Virus record (IMG/VR): IMGVR_UViG_3300037558_000892
Coordinates: 1-21,500 of that record
Strand: one strand, 5' to 3'
Length of the DNA stretch: 21,500 bases
DNA from: a virus
Made by a program: the position numbers and the translations under genes. The notes under the pieces are model-generated. The model searched no databases, was not told where the DNA came from, and saw nothing but the letters and a program-made list of their open reading frames with translations. Positions 1 to 6,197 of the stretch are shown one piece after another; within the stretch, counting starts at the first letter, position 1; every line of letters begins with the position of its first letter.

Positions 1-36
1 TACTCCTAAAGTAGTTGGATTTTTAGGTCCGTTCCT

Positions 37-198
37 TTAGTCGTTTGCGTCCCAATAACACTCAGGAGTTGCCTCCTTCATGGCTTCTACCAATTCAATC
101 TTAACTTGATGGTTGAGATTTTCATGGCTCTGCATCCGTAGCATAATGCTATCGGCTTGCTGACATGTGAGTGATGAATATAAAAGAAATTCAATCAT
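37..198 (-). CDS. small conserved cyanophage protein
   Basis: A 53-residue protein starting MIEFLLYSSLTC and ending PECYWDAND. From memory, small proteins with this layout (a 'YSSLTCQQA' N-terminal stretch, a helical middle, a 'PEC.WDAND' end) recur in T4-like cyanophages; the function is unknown to me. I start it at ATG 198. The same frame runs open to a GTG at 282, but that GTG lies between the -35 and -10 boxes of a strong promoter, so transcripts from it could not carry that start. No strong Shine-Dalgarno is seen; GGAACGG lies about 13 bases upstream. It is the last gene before the left edge and has its own promoter. It has no signal peptide or membrane segment. Confidence 0.6.
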   Translation of the reverse strand: MIEFLLYSSLTCQQADSIMLRMQSHENLNHQVKIELVEAMKEATPECYWDAND

Positions 199-256
199 GG
201 GATGAACGGTTCCGTTCCGCGACTTACTTGCGTCCCACCCAAAAGTGGGATGAACG
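198..256. repeat. 11-base direct repeat in leader
   Basis: The plus-strand 11-mer TGGGATGAACG occurs at 198-208 and 246-256. Both copies lie in the leader between the promoter and the start of the gene at 37-198. They could be a recent small duplication or paired protein sites; chance is also possible. Confidence 0.4.
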
Positions 257-264
257 TTAGGTCT

Positions 265-293
265 ATTATAGACCTCATACACTATTTAGTCAA
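265..293 (-). promoter_or_regulatory. sigma70-type promoter
   Basis: Reading the minus strand, TTGACT (293-288) is followed by exactly 17 bases and then TATAAT (270-265): a perfect -10 and a five-of-six -35. Transcription would start near 258 and serve the small gene at 37-198. It is the best host-type (early) promoter in the window. Confidence 0.8.
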
Positions 294-317
294 GTGTTTT
301 GGTATTAAGACAAACAG

Positions 318-578
318 TTACTTTTTCTTGGAACTAGGGGGTGGTGCCTGTTGTGCTCCCCAGAGTTTAGGATTACTTCTACCTTCTGTCTGGGTCATGT
401 TGACGAAATCTTTTTTATATTTGTCATAGTAATGATCAAAGATTTCGGATTGCTTATTGCCTAAGGCAATATCATAATATGTGGTGTCACCCTCAACATA
501 CTCGATCATGTATGCCGTGTAAGGCAGAGTACGATCTAGTGAGACTGAAGGGTCACACTTTTCATGGAGAAGTTTCAT
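318..578 (-). CDS. hypothetical phage protein
   Basis: An 86-residue protein beginning MKLLHEKCDPSVSLDRT. I do not recognise a domain. The middle is rich in Tyr and Asp (YVEGDTTYYDIA, DHYYDKYKKDF) and the tail is proline- and lysine-rich (QAPPPSSKKK). It looks soluble. The frame also offers a TTG at 590, but ATG 578 overlaps the upstream stop as ATGA, the coupling used throughout this genome, so I choose 578. It is co-transcribed with 575-1024. The promoter at 265-293 lies beyond its stop. Confidence 0.7.
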   Translation of the reverse strand: MKLLHEKCDPSVSLDRTLPYTAYMIEYVEGDTTYYDIALGNKQSEIFDHYYDKYKKDFVNMTQTEGRSNPKLWGAQQAPPPSSKKK

Positions 579-1024
579 TTGTCTCGCCAAACAATCTCGG
601 GGTATGCCTCCTCGACAACTTGACGGGTAATGCGATACTTCTTCTGGAGTTCTTTATCCTTGACCAGCATAAGAATGTTCGCTTCGTCAGCGTGAAGTGA
701 CTCTAAAAGTTGAACAAACATTTGCTCACGCTTCATCTGAGACAGCTTATTATTGCCACCCTTTATATAATGGTACAGGGTTCTCCATTCATGCACAAGT
801 CGTGTATGACCACCACTGTTTGCTGGTGCTTCGTTTGGTTTAAAAGGAACTTCACCCTCGGGTAGAGCACTGCGGATGCCTTTATCATAGTTCCAAATGA
901 TAAGTGCTTTAACATCGTCACGGATGTTATCTCTCAGCAGTTTAACCTTGTCTGTTTTGTTCTTTTTACCATGTACAGCAGTAAAAAGTTCAGAGACCAG
1001 AGGATTGTCAGGAAGTTTGTTCAT
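575..1024 (-). CDS. conserved phage protein, DUF6433-like
   Basis: A 149-residue soluble, mostly helical protein. It resembles a family widespread in T4-like cyanophages that, from memory, is catalogued as DUF6433. Shared landmarks are an N-terminal basic helix, an 'I.WNYDKGIRSALPEGEVPF' segment near residues 42-61 followed by a Pro/Asn-rich turn, and a 'QLLESLHADEAN.L' helix near 107-120 before the 'ITRQVVEEAYPEI' tail. The role is unknown. ATG start; the upstream gene (1027-1239) ends only 2 bases away and the stop overlaps the downstream start as ATGA. Family assignment is by pattern recall only. Confidence 0.8.
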   Translation of the reverse strand: MNKLPDNPLVSELFTAVHGKKNKTDKVKLLRDNIRDDVKALIIWNYDKGIRSALPEGEVPFKPNEAPANSGGHTRLVHEWRTLYHYIKGGNNKLSQMKREQMFVQLLESLHADEANILMLVKDKELQKKYRITRQVVEEAYPEIVWRDK

Positions 1025-1026
1025 AG

Positions 1027-1239
1027 TTAATCATCAAATTCGTCTAAATGTGATCCCTCAAATCGAAATGCGATAATTTCATCGGGGAGTGGATTGCCAT
1101 TCTCATCAAAACATTCTGGATGAGAATAAATTGGGGTGATGTCTGTAATATACTGTCGGAATAGATATCCAACAACTAAACTTAATCCCGTTAAAAGCAT
1201 TACACAGACTACTGCTAGTCCAATAACTGCTGCTAACAT
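1027..1239 (-). CDS. small single-pass membrane protein
   Basis: A 70-residue protein with one strongly hydrophobic N-terminal segment (about residues 3-27, AAVIGLAVVCVMLLTG...) and then an acidic hydrophilic tail containing DENGNPLPDEIIAFRFEG. The membrane anchor plus acidic tail is common among small cyanophage proteins of unknown role. The start is well supported: GGAG at 1250-1247 lies 7 bases before ATG 1239. Its stop is 2 bases before the next gene, so the two are probably co-transcribed. Confidence 0.75.
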   Translation of the reverse strand: MLAAVIGLAVVCVMLLTGLSLVVGYLFRQYITDITPIYSHPECFDENGNPLPDEIIAFRFEGSHLDEFDD

Positions 1240-1252
1240 TTTCTTACTCCTA

Positions 1253-1327
1253 CTAACGTTTCCTAATTTCTAGGTAAAAAGAAACTTCCTTGTCGGTAAA
1301 AGGAAGAACAATCTTACCAAAACTCAA
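1253..1327 (-). CDS. possible 24-codon microgene
   Basis: In the 135-base gap between the glutaredoxin gene and the membrane-protein gene, one frame reads LSFGKIVLPFTDKEVSFYL and then EIRKR before TAG. The composition is protein-like, and the stop falls 3 bases before the Shine-Dalgarno of the next gene, as expected in a packed operon. Against it: the only start I see is TTG at 1327 with no well-placed ribosome site (GAGGAGG is about 18 bases away), and the frame stays open further upstream. It could be a decayed remnant or chance. Confidence 0.25.
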   Translation of the reverse strand: MSFGKIVLPFTDKEVSFYLEIRKR

Positions 1328-1374
1328 GCGTTTTGATGGTCTCTTCCTCCTCAGTAGTAGTTCTACGCCTTTAT

Positions 1375-1614
1375 TTAGACCAAGCCCCGCTCCCTCAATA
1401 CCTTCACTGTCTCTGTGCATCCGCCCACATTCTCCTGGTCGATAACAACTTGTGGAAATGTAGCACCTTCACCAAATTCATTGTAAAATTGTTCTTTAGT
1501 GAAATGCTCTCCATATGTATACTCGGTAACCTGTGCCTCAACCATCGTCAAGACTTGTTTAACCTTAACACAGTAGGGACAATCCGTCCGTGTGTAAACT
1601 GTTGCTTTCATCAT
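1375..1614 (-). CDS. glutaredoxin
   Basis: A 79-residue protein of the thioredoxin fold, equivalent to the small phage glutaredoxins often named nrdC. The dithiol active site CPYC is at residues 12-15, the cis-proline motif TFPQV at 52-56, and the glutathione-binding GGCTE at 64-68. It should reduce disulfides using glutathione and could supply electrons to ribonucleotide reductase during infection. Length is normal for the family. The gene begins with two ATG codons (1614 and 1611) and either may be used; no clear Shine-Dalgarno. It follows 1622-1882 by 7 bases. Confidence 0.93.
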   Translation of the reverse strand: MMKATVYTRTDCPYCVKVKQVLTMVEAQVTEYTYGEHFTKEQFYNEFGEGATFPQVVIDQENVGGCTETVKVLRERGLV

Positions 1615-1621
1615 TTCAGGA

Positions 1622-1882
1622 TTATAATTCGTCCCAGTAAGGTAATGGTTCGCCTTGGAATTCTGGCAATTCCTTTTCCATTATAGCAGATGGTAGACCT
1701 AGTTGTCCAGGAAGTTCTAGGATCTCTTTGACCGCTACATCTATGACCTGACCAGGAATAATATTTATCTTGTGACAAGTCCTTATACCAGGTTTCATAC
1801 GAACCAAATCCCAAGCGGTCTCCTGCTTTCCACAGTGACAATATCTTTCGCCGTTCTCACGGACTTCCCAGTATTCACTCAT
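1622..1882 (-). CDS. hypothetical protein with Cys/His pairs
   Basis: An 86-residue soluble protein beginning MSEYWEVRENGERY. I do not recognise the family. Near the N-terminus it has CHC (about residues 15-17) and further on TCHK (about 35-38), which could be half of a metal site, though spacing and number are not those of a standard zinc finger. A longer frame starts at 1894, but ATG 1882 overlaps the upstream stop as TAATG and gives the natural N-terminus, so I choose it. It lies between the ABM-type and glutaredoxin genes, so a redox or metal link is possible but unproven. Confidence 0.65.
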   Translation of the reverse strand: MSEYWEVRENGERYCHCGKQETAWDLVRMKPGIRTCHKINIIPGQVIDVAVKEILELPGQLGLPSAIMEKELPEFQGEPLPYWDEL

Positions 1883-2154
1883 TAGTCTATACAATTAAAA
1901 TGTTTAGCACGGTACCATTTATACCAGTCATAGACTCGTGCTTTTGCTTCCATGTGCTCAGGATCTTTTGCCCATTCCTTGACTGACTCTTGATCTTTCC
2001 ACCTACTAACAGTTACCTCAATTCCATCCCTGACTTCGGTAGTTATGGAAAGAAATCCAGGTAGATCTTTAGCACTGGCATACAAACTATCATTGTATGC
2101 CTCATACTCTGGTGTCAGTTCTTTAATCTCACCAATAAACAAAACTTGAATCAT
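1882..2154 (-). CDS. ABM-type monooxygenase-like protein
   Basis: A 90-residue protein resembling the antibiotic-biosynthesis-monooxygenase (ABM/YqjZ) family, which forms dimeric ferredoxin-like barrels; some members degrade haem or oxidise quinones. Features are the N-terminal strand MIQVLFIGEIK, 'DLPGFLSI' near residues 30-37, the strand 'VTVSRWKDQESVKEWAKDPEH' near 47-67, and a C-terminal helix 'EAKARVYDWYKWYRAKHF'. The W..... H pattern in the second helix is typical. Substrate cannot be told from sequence. ATG 2154 overlaps the upstream stop as ATGA. Confidence 0.7.
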   Translation of the reverse strand: MIQVLFIGEIKELTPEYEAYNDSLYASAKDLPGFLSITTEVRDGIEVTVSRWKDQESVKEWAKDPEHMEAKARVYDWYKWYRAKHFNCID

Positions 2155-2711
2155 TTTAACCTAAGGACATTACCTGCGACAACAATTCTTTCGTCTTGAG
2201 ATGTGACTGGATCAACACCATGCCATGCCCATGGAACAAAGAATATCATTTTACCAGATCGTTGAGGTTGTGGGTAAACTTTTTTACCACTATTCAATTC
2301 CCAATGAAGACAATTTTCCTTGGGTGCTTCTACAAAATGGATCCATGAACATAAAGTTGATGGATTAGAGTAATGATGATGAACACCATTTCCTACACCA
2401 AGTTGTTTTTTATATATCTGTGCCCACATATGTTGATATGAATAGATTCCTTTTGGATCAGCTTCAAACAACCTTTGTTCAGTAAGTTCTCTCTTTATAA
2501 TTGGAGTATAAATTTGTATCAGTCTCGTATCTAGAAACTTCTCAAGAGGTTTACCAATTCTATTTTGAGAGTTAGGTGAGTGATGATAACCTGTATAGTA
2601 CCGTGGTCTTTCTTTACGATCTTTTCGCGCAAATTTATCAGTTATATATGTAGATCTAATATATTCTTTGTCATCAGCAGACAACTCAAAATCAAACGAA
2701 TGAAAAATCAT
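2151..2711 (-). CDS. putative 2OG-Fe(II) oxygenase
   Basis: A 186-residue protein whose C-terminal half resembles phage 2-oxoglutarate/Fe(II) oxygenases of the TIGR02466 / 2OG-FeII_Oxy_5 type. These are double-stranded beta-helix enzymes that hydroxylate proteins or small molecules. Visible landmarks: GVHHHYSNPSTLCSWIHF (109-126) supplying the first iron-site residues; then SGKMIFFVPWAWHGVDPV (152-169) with the distal histidine H164; then DERIVVAGN with R175 as the likely 2-oxoglutarate anchor. The N-terminal 60 residues are rich in basic residues and Tyr. ATGA overlap with 2708-2881 supports the start. Substrate unknown. Confidence 0.7.
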   Translation of the reverse strand: MIFHSFDFELSADDKEYIRSTYITDKFARKDRKERPRYYTGYHHSPNSQNRIGKPLEKFLDTRLIQIYTPIIKRELTEQRLFEADPKGIYSYQHMWAQIYKKQLGVGNGVHHHYSNPSTLCSWIHFVEAPKENCLHWELNSGKKVYPQPQRSGKMIFFVPWAWHGVDPVTSQDERIVVAGNVLRLK

Positions 2712-2881
2712 TTAAAACCAAGAGCACTCACTACTTCTTGCTGCTTATAATAAAGTTTAGCAAAAGACTTAGCAACGTTACGAAGATCTTCTACGTCACT
2801 GACTGCCTCAATCTCACGGGCAACCTTTTCATAAGCAAACATTTTGCCCATACTATCGATGGTGATTTCGTCTGGGTTCAT
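2708..2881 (-). CDS. small conserved phage protein (57 aa)
   Basis: A 57-residue protein read directly from the sequence, short enough to be missed by a 60-codon cutoff. It starts MNPDEITIDSMGKMFAYEKV and continues to a helix-rich tail ending QQEVVSALGFK. The acidic N-terminus plus 'DSMGKMFAYE' and 'AKLYYKQQE' segments recall a small family common in T4-like cyanophages; function unknown. Its stop TGA overlaps the next start as ATGA, strong evidence that the frame is translated. No clear Shine-Dalgarno precedes ATG 2881. The 32 bases to the upstream gene hold nothing else I can see. Confidence 0.8.
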   Translation of the reverse strand: MNPDEITIDSMGKMFAYEKVAREIEAVSDVEDLRNVAKSFAKLYYKQQEVVSALGFK

Positions 2882-2913
2882 ATGGATACTGACAGCATGT
2901 TATATGTAGCAAA

Positions 2914-3135
2914 CTACTTGGTCATTAAGTAGATAAGACCGGGGATGATGATGAAGAACTGAGGAAGAAAGTTCATGACGATAGCACGTTCTTTCCACCT
3001 TACTCCAACATATGTCCAACCTGCTGCACCTACTAACTGTAGCAAACTATTCCAAGGTGTCAATCCTAGAACGTGGAATACCATAGCGACCAGGATGACT
3101 GTGGCACTAAACCACTTGATCTTTTTAACGCTCAA
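2914..3135 (-). CDS. small multi-pass membrane protein
   Basis: A 73-residue protein with two or three hydrophobic segments (about residues 9-25, 31-46 and 54-71) separated by short charged turns (VRWKERA at 45-51). It starts at TTG 3135: GGAG lies 7 bases upstream of this TTG, and the next in-frame ATG (codon 18) would cut the first membrane segment in half. The start overlaps the end of the upstream gene by 11 bases. It resembles small membrane proteins seen in many cyanophages, role unknown; a site in the cytoplasmic or thylakoid membrane is an inference. Confidence 0.7.
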   Translation of the reverse strand: MSVKKIKWFSATVILVAMVFHVLGLTPWNSLLQLVGAAGWTYVGVRWKERAIVMNFLPQFFIIIPGLIYLMTK

Positions 3136-3616
3136 GGATACGCTCCTTCATCTCGGGGGACCACTTATCATAGTACTCAGTCTTCTGGAGTGCTTTACGT
3201 GCCTCCTCAAGGGGTCTACGCTCCTGTACAATCATCATACCATACTCACCCTGGTTGACTAAGAAACCATCAACGTCCTCAGTGAGGTCTGGGTGCTCCT
3301 CCAAGAAGAGATAGGCAGGATAGCGTCTATTGTATTCTACTGCTGCCTCTTTCAGGTCCCAGGCGCTCATGTCAGTGACATAGATGTTGACCTCGTTATC
3401 CCACGGTCCCTTCTCAAACTGCTCGAAGCTGGTGAACATTCTGACAGAGACCTTGCCATCCACCCATGCCTTTTTAGCATAAGGACATGGTGGTAGGTTA
3501 CCAAACGATTTGTTTGGTTGACTCAATGTGTCATTGATCCACTTCTCGATCTGGGAAGTAATCTTTTTGGGTACCGTCTCTGTGTAAGTCACTTGTAATA
3601 CAATGTAGACCGCCAT
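3125..3616 (-). CDS. conserved phage hypothetical protein
   Basis: About 163 residues, soluble, charged. Recognisable blocks are KWINDTLSQPNKSF, the Cys/Pro-rich NLPPCPYAKKAWVDGKV, a W-D-rich middle (VTDMSAWDLKEAAVEYNRRY) and a long charged C-terminal helix. I recall similar cyanophage proteins carrying the 'LPPCPYAKKAW' motif but no assigned function. The start is uncertain. ATG 3616 overlaps the amidinotransferase gene by 86 bases; a GTG at 3592 would shorten the overlap; an upstream TTG at 3727 would add residues encoded inside the conserved end of the neighbour and is unlikely. None has a good ribosome site. The real product may begin near KKITSQIEKW. Confidence 0.7.
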   Translation of the reverse strand: MAVYIVLQVTYTETVPKKITSQIEKWINDTLSQPNKSFGNLPPCPYAKKAWVDGKVSVRMFTSFEQFEKGPWDNEVNIYVTDMSAWDLKEAAVEYNRRYPAYLFLEEHPDLTEDVDGFLVNQGEYGMMIVQERRPLEEARKALQKTEYYDKWSPEMKERILER

Positions 3617-4841
3617 CCCAGAAAAAACGATGGCGGAAGTTAATAACGTGAGGTGTGATGCCATGGCGTTCGAATGCCTCAAACACCTGCTCGTTCTCAT
3701 TATTACATATAACGTTCTTTTCGTCAATGACCAGCATGTTCACATCGAAAACCGTTTCCTCGACATACATGACCCAATCATCCATCCACTTAGTAACGTA
3801 ATCATGGAAGTCATCATTCGCCTCCTCCCCAGGCACCCAGTATCTTTCTTTAAGTTTCTTTTTGTTCTTAAGATGGGGTCTCACTTTATCCCAACTTTGA
3901 CCAGGAAGAGACACGACCTCCCATCCAGGGAAGGTTTCTTTATATACTTCCGGTGAATCGAGACTGATGATTAGACCAGGTTTAACCGGACAAAACGTTC
4001 CATCAGCATGTCCAGGTAAATCAATAGCATGTGTGCGATATCCTGGAAAAGACTTTCTCCAATTCTCTTTGATTCTTTTTTCGTTTAGTTTGTTTAGGAT
4101 ACCACTATATGATATGTACAAATCCTTACCAATACGACTCATTGTCGCTGCGTTATAATTAGTATCATAAACGATGTCATTACCATGAGATTCTACGTAC
4201 TCTCTTATGGTTTTAAACGGATCATACACATCAAATTTGTGAAGCTTTGTGGTTCTTCCGATGGTATTTGTAGATGATTGTGAAACGATTGCCTTGAATG
4301 TCTGTTGATCTATGACAGACATGTTATGTCCAATTAAACCCGACTTTAGAATTCGTTTGAGTTCAACAACAGATCCAATATCAACAGGTCTCCCTGGCAA
4401 TAGTAGATCATACAGATACTTTTGTACCTCAGGATTATTATCTAAATTGTAGATGATATCTTTATAGTTGTCAGCACCAATAAACTCTTTGAGATATGCC
4501 TTTACATCTCCGTAATGTTCTCCTGGCATGTAGAAAGTATTGCCCACCATGACAGTGTAATCCCTTGGTGTCATCGGGGGTGATGCTTTCTTAGAGGCAC
4601 CATCTTCTCGGGGCAGATTATAGACGCTTAGATCCTCAGAAATATCTGTTCTTAAGACCGTGACATCAAACTCCTCAAGTTTAGATATAAGTTTTTGATA
4701 ATCTTCTTCAGTTTCTTGGGCAATTTTCTCAAAGACATTTCTTACTCGGGCGTCTTTGATATAAGAATAAAACTCTGGGGGATATGATCTACCTACAGCA
4801 CAAACTTTGAGTGGATCCCAATGTTGATGAACAGAAAGCAT
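3531..4841 (-). CDS. AGAT-like amidinotransferase
   Basis: A 436-residue protein of the glycine/inosamine amidinotransferase group, a five-bladed propeller fold. Members move an amidino group from arginine to an acceptor amine through a covalent Cys intermediate. Visible: PLKVCAVGRSYPPEF (10-24) near the N-terminus, LPGHADGTFCPVKPG (275-289) carrying the active-site His (H278) and Asp (D280), and WDGGLHCITSDLHRDG (408-423) carrying nucleophile C414, matching the GGGFHCWTCD motif of animal AGAT. Where, from memory, AGAT has FDAADF with a catalytic Asp, this protein reads YNAATM (229-234), so that Asp seems absent. The acceptor is unknown; creatine-like precursors, arginine metabolism and the cyanotoxin enzymes SxtG/CyrA are all relatives. 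ATG 4841 follows a terminator U-run by one base. Confidence 0.85.
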   Translation of the reverse strand: MLSVHQHWDPLKVCAVGRSYPPEFYSYIKDARVRNVFEKIAQETEEDYQKLISKLEEFDVTVLRTDISEDLSVYNLPREDGASKKASPPMTPRDYTVMVGNTFYMPGEHYGDVKAYLKEFIGADNYKDIIYNLDNNPEVQKYLYDLLLPGRPVDIGSVVELKRILKSGLIGHNMSVIDQQTFKAIVSQSSTNTIGRTTKLHKFDVYDPFKTIREYVESHGNDIVYDTNYNAATMSRIGKDLYISYSGILNKLNEKRIKENWRKSFPGYRTHAIDLPGHADGTFCPVKPGLIISLDSPEVYKETFPGWEVVSLPGQSWDKVRPHLKNKKKLKERYWVPGEEANDDFHDYVTKWMDDWVMYVEETVFDVNMLVIDEKNVICNNENEQVFEAFERHGITPHVINFRHRFFWDGGLHCITSDLHRDGTQKDYFPDREVDQ

Positions 4842-4842
4842 T

Positions 4843-4864
4843 AAAAAAGGGGACTCATGTCCCC
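4843..4864 (-). terminator. intrinsic terminator abutting a start codon
   Basis: On the minus strand GGGGAC, loop ATGA, GTCCCC, then TTTTTT: a 6-bp GC-rich stem with a 4-base loop and a U6 tail. It ends the transcript of 4869-5432. Only one base separates the U-tract from ATG 4841 of the amidinotransferase gene. The stem is symmetric, but the plus-strand side lacks a good U-run. Confidence 0.85.
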
Positions 4865-4865
4865 C

Positions 4866-4873
4866 TATTTATT
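4866..4873 (-). promoter_or_regulatory. possible phage late promoter
   Basis: AATAAATA (4873-4866) fits the NATAAATA pattern reported for cyanophage late promoters (T4 consensus TATAAATA). It overlaps the stop codon of 4869-5432 and would start transcripts inside the terminator stem, possibly breaking that hairpin for the amidinotransferase message. The match is short and AT-rich, so chance is likely enough to keep confidence low. Confidence 0.3.
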
Positions 4874-5432
4874 TAAACCCTTTGCCGGTTCTTACAGTGT
4901 GGTGTGGGTTCTTTCTATGGTGTGGTACATCAAAGACCAATGATATTCTATCCACATCTCCAATGTTTTTAGCACCATGGGGTAATTTATTATTAAACCA
5001 GAAGAACGTTCCTGGTTCTACAATCATCTCCTCATCTCCTACGGTGTAGTGATACCTTGATTGGAGAGATAGATGATACCTATCCTTATGCAGATAATAT
5101 TCTCCCTCGTCGATATGTCTTCCTACTTTTCCTCCAGGCATCAACTTAAAGAATGCTGCCCTTCCCAATGAACGTATCTTATTACTCTTCCAGAAATTTA
5201 TGACCTCTGGATAGTGTTGGAACAGTGGTGTTTGCTCTAAGAAGTTTGTATCCTTTGGACTCTCACCCTCCTTTACTCTTGCCCAGATTAGTGGTAAGAA
5301 TCCATATGGATCTTTTTTTCCTCCAACATTACTCTGCTTAGATACCCAGTCCCAATCACTCCACCTATTATAGATCTTATTCAGATATAACGATGGATCA
5401 ATATTGCGTTTGATAATAATTATGTTCTTCAT
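4869..5432 (-). CDS. aspartyl/asparaginyl beta-hydroxylase-like
   Basis: A 187-residue protein resembling the aspartyl/asparaginyl beta-hydroxylase family (PF05118), 2-oxoglutarate/Fe(II) enzymes with a double-stranded beta-helix. Key elements: FKLMPGGKVGRHIDEG (95-110) with H106 and the acidic residues after it; YHLSLQSRYHYTVGDEEM (119-136); the distal iron ligand H152 in LPHGAKNIGDVDRISLVFDV (150-169), where R162 should hold 2-oxoglutarate. Phage members probably hydroxylate Asp or Asn in a protein, but the target is unknown. A GTG precedes the ATG by one codon; I use ATG 5432. It follows purC by 10 bases and ends at the terminator at 4843-4864, so purC and this gene likely share a transcript. 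Confidence 0.8.
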   Translation of the reverse strand: MKNIIIIKRNIDPSLYLNKIYNRWSDWDWVSKQSNVGGKKDPYGFLPLIWARVKEGESPKDTNFLEQTPLFQHYPEVINFWKSNKIRSLGRAAFFKLMPGGKVGRHIDEGEYYLHKDRYHLSLQSRYHYTVGDEEMIVEPGTFFWFNNKLPHGAKNIGDVDRISLVFDVPHHRKNPHHTVRTGKGFK

Positions 5433-5442
5433 CACATCTTCT

Positions 5443-6141
5443 TCATTGAATTGCTAAGGGTTGTAGTCGGTCAAGGATCTCACGATAGGCAGGAACAATA
5501 TCACCTTCGTCCTTTCTGAATAGATCCTTATCGAATCTTTCGTCACTACCAATCTTCCAGAGCCTCATACTATCAGGACTGATCTCATCGGCAAGATACA
5601 AATCACCATGAGCATCATAACCATACTCAATCTTGAAGTCAACTAGATCAATACCAATGATGTAAAACATCTGACGAAGATAATCATTGATGCGTAATGT
5701 CATCTCAATAAAAGGATCAGGATTATATCCCATCAGACGCACACGATCTCTTGTCAGTAGAGGATCATGCTTGCTATCATCCTTCAGAAAAAATTCTACA
5801 ATAGGATGTGGTAGTGAGTAACCTTCTTGAAGGGTTGTCTCACGAACAATAGATCCAGCAGCACGGTTCCTACAAATAACTTCTAGTGGAACGATGTCTA
5901 CCTTCTTACAGATCATCTTGTTAGCACCAACCATATTAATATAATGAGTTGGTATATGTTCTTTGGCAAGTTTCTCAAAAATAATAGATGAGATACTACA
6001 GCACAAGGATCCTTTACCTAACGGATGATCAACCATCTCACCGTTGCCAGCAGTTACCTTATCATGATACTCAATGATGACACGATCAGCATCGTCACCA
6101 GCATACACAGTTTTGACCTTGCCTTCTATAATTACTTCCAT
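5443..6141 (-). CDS. purC: SAICAR synthetase
   Basis: A 232-residue phosphoribosylaminoimidazole-succinocarboxamide synthase, the ATP-dependent step joining CAIR and aspartate in purine synthesis. Family motifs are in order: EGKVKTVYAG (6-15) of the ATP-binding lobe, KVTAGNGE (28-35), VPLEVICRNRAAGS (84-97), LVDFKIEYGYD (166-176), and the signature LADEISPDSMRLW (183-195). Length equals bacterial PurC, so it is complete. T4-like cyanophages often carry pur genes to raise nucleotide supply for DNA synthesis. The frame is open to a GTG at 6237, but the family N-terminus fits ATG 6141. That ATG directly follows a terminator U8 tract and has no Shine-Dalgarno. Confidence 0.95.
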   Translation of the reverse strand: MEVIIEGKVKTVYAGDDADRVIIEYHDKVTAGNGEMVDHPLGKGSLCCSISSIIFEKLAKEHIPTHYINMVGANKMICKKVDIVPLEVICRNRAAGSIVRETTLQEGYSLPHPIVEFFLKDDSKHDPLLTRDRVRLMGYNPDPFIEMTLRINDYLRQMFYIIGIDLVDFKIEYGYDAHGDLYLADEISPDSMRLWKIGSDERFDKDLFRKDEGDIVPAYREILDRLQPLAIQ

Positions 6142-6166
6142 AAAAAAAAGAGGGCGTTTAACCCTC
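6142..6166 (-). terminator. intrinsic terminator touching purC start
   Basis: On the minus strand GAGGG, 7-base loop, CCCTC, then eight T residues ending exactly at the base before ATG 6141. It would end transcripts of the membrane-protein and cysteine-rich microgene group upstream. It also lies downstream of the promoter candidate at 6169-6197, so it could attenuate purC. Confidence 0.8.
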
Positions 6167-6168
6167 GT

Positions 6169-6197
6169 AGTATAGCATATATTATTTGTTGTGTCTA
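6169..6197 (-). promoter_or_regulatory. putative purC promoter
   Basis: TAGACA (6197-6192), a 17-base spacer, and TATACT (6174-6169): five of six matches in each box to sigma70 consensus. A start near 6162 would fall within the 5' part of the terminator stem, so a transcript begun there could lack a stable hairpin while read-through from upstream keeps it. The -35 lies inside the end of the cysteine-rich microgene. Confidence 0.55.

Noticed and set aside
2738-2932. Plus-strand 64-codon frame
   Set aside because: It is antisense to the 57-residue gene at 2708-2881, which is coupled to its neighbour.
3630-4158. Plus-strand frames opposite the amidinotransferase
   Set aside because: No start context or motifs, and the minus-strand protein is conserved to its last residues.
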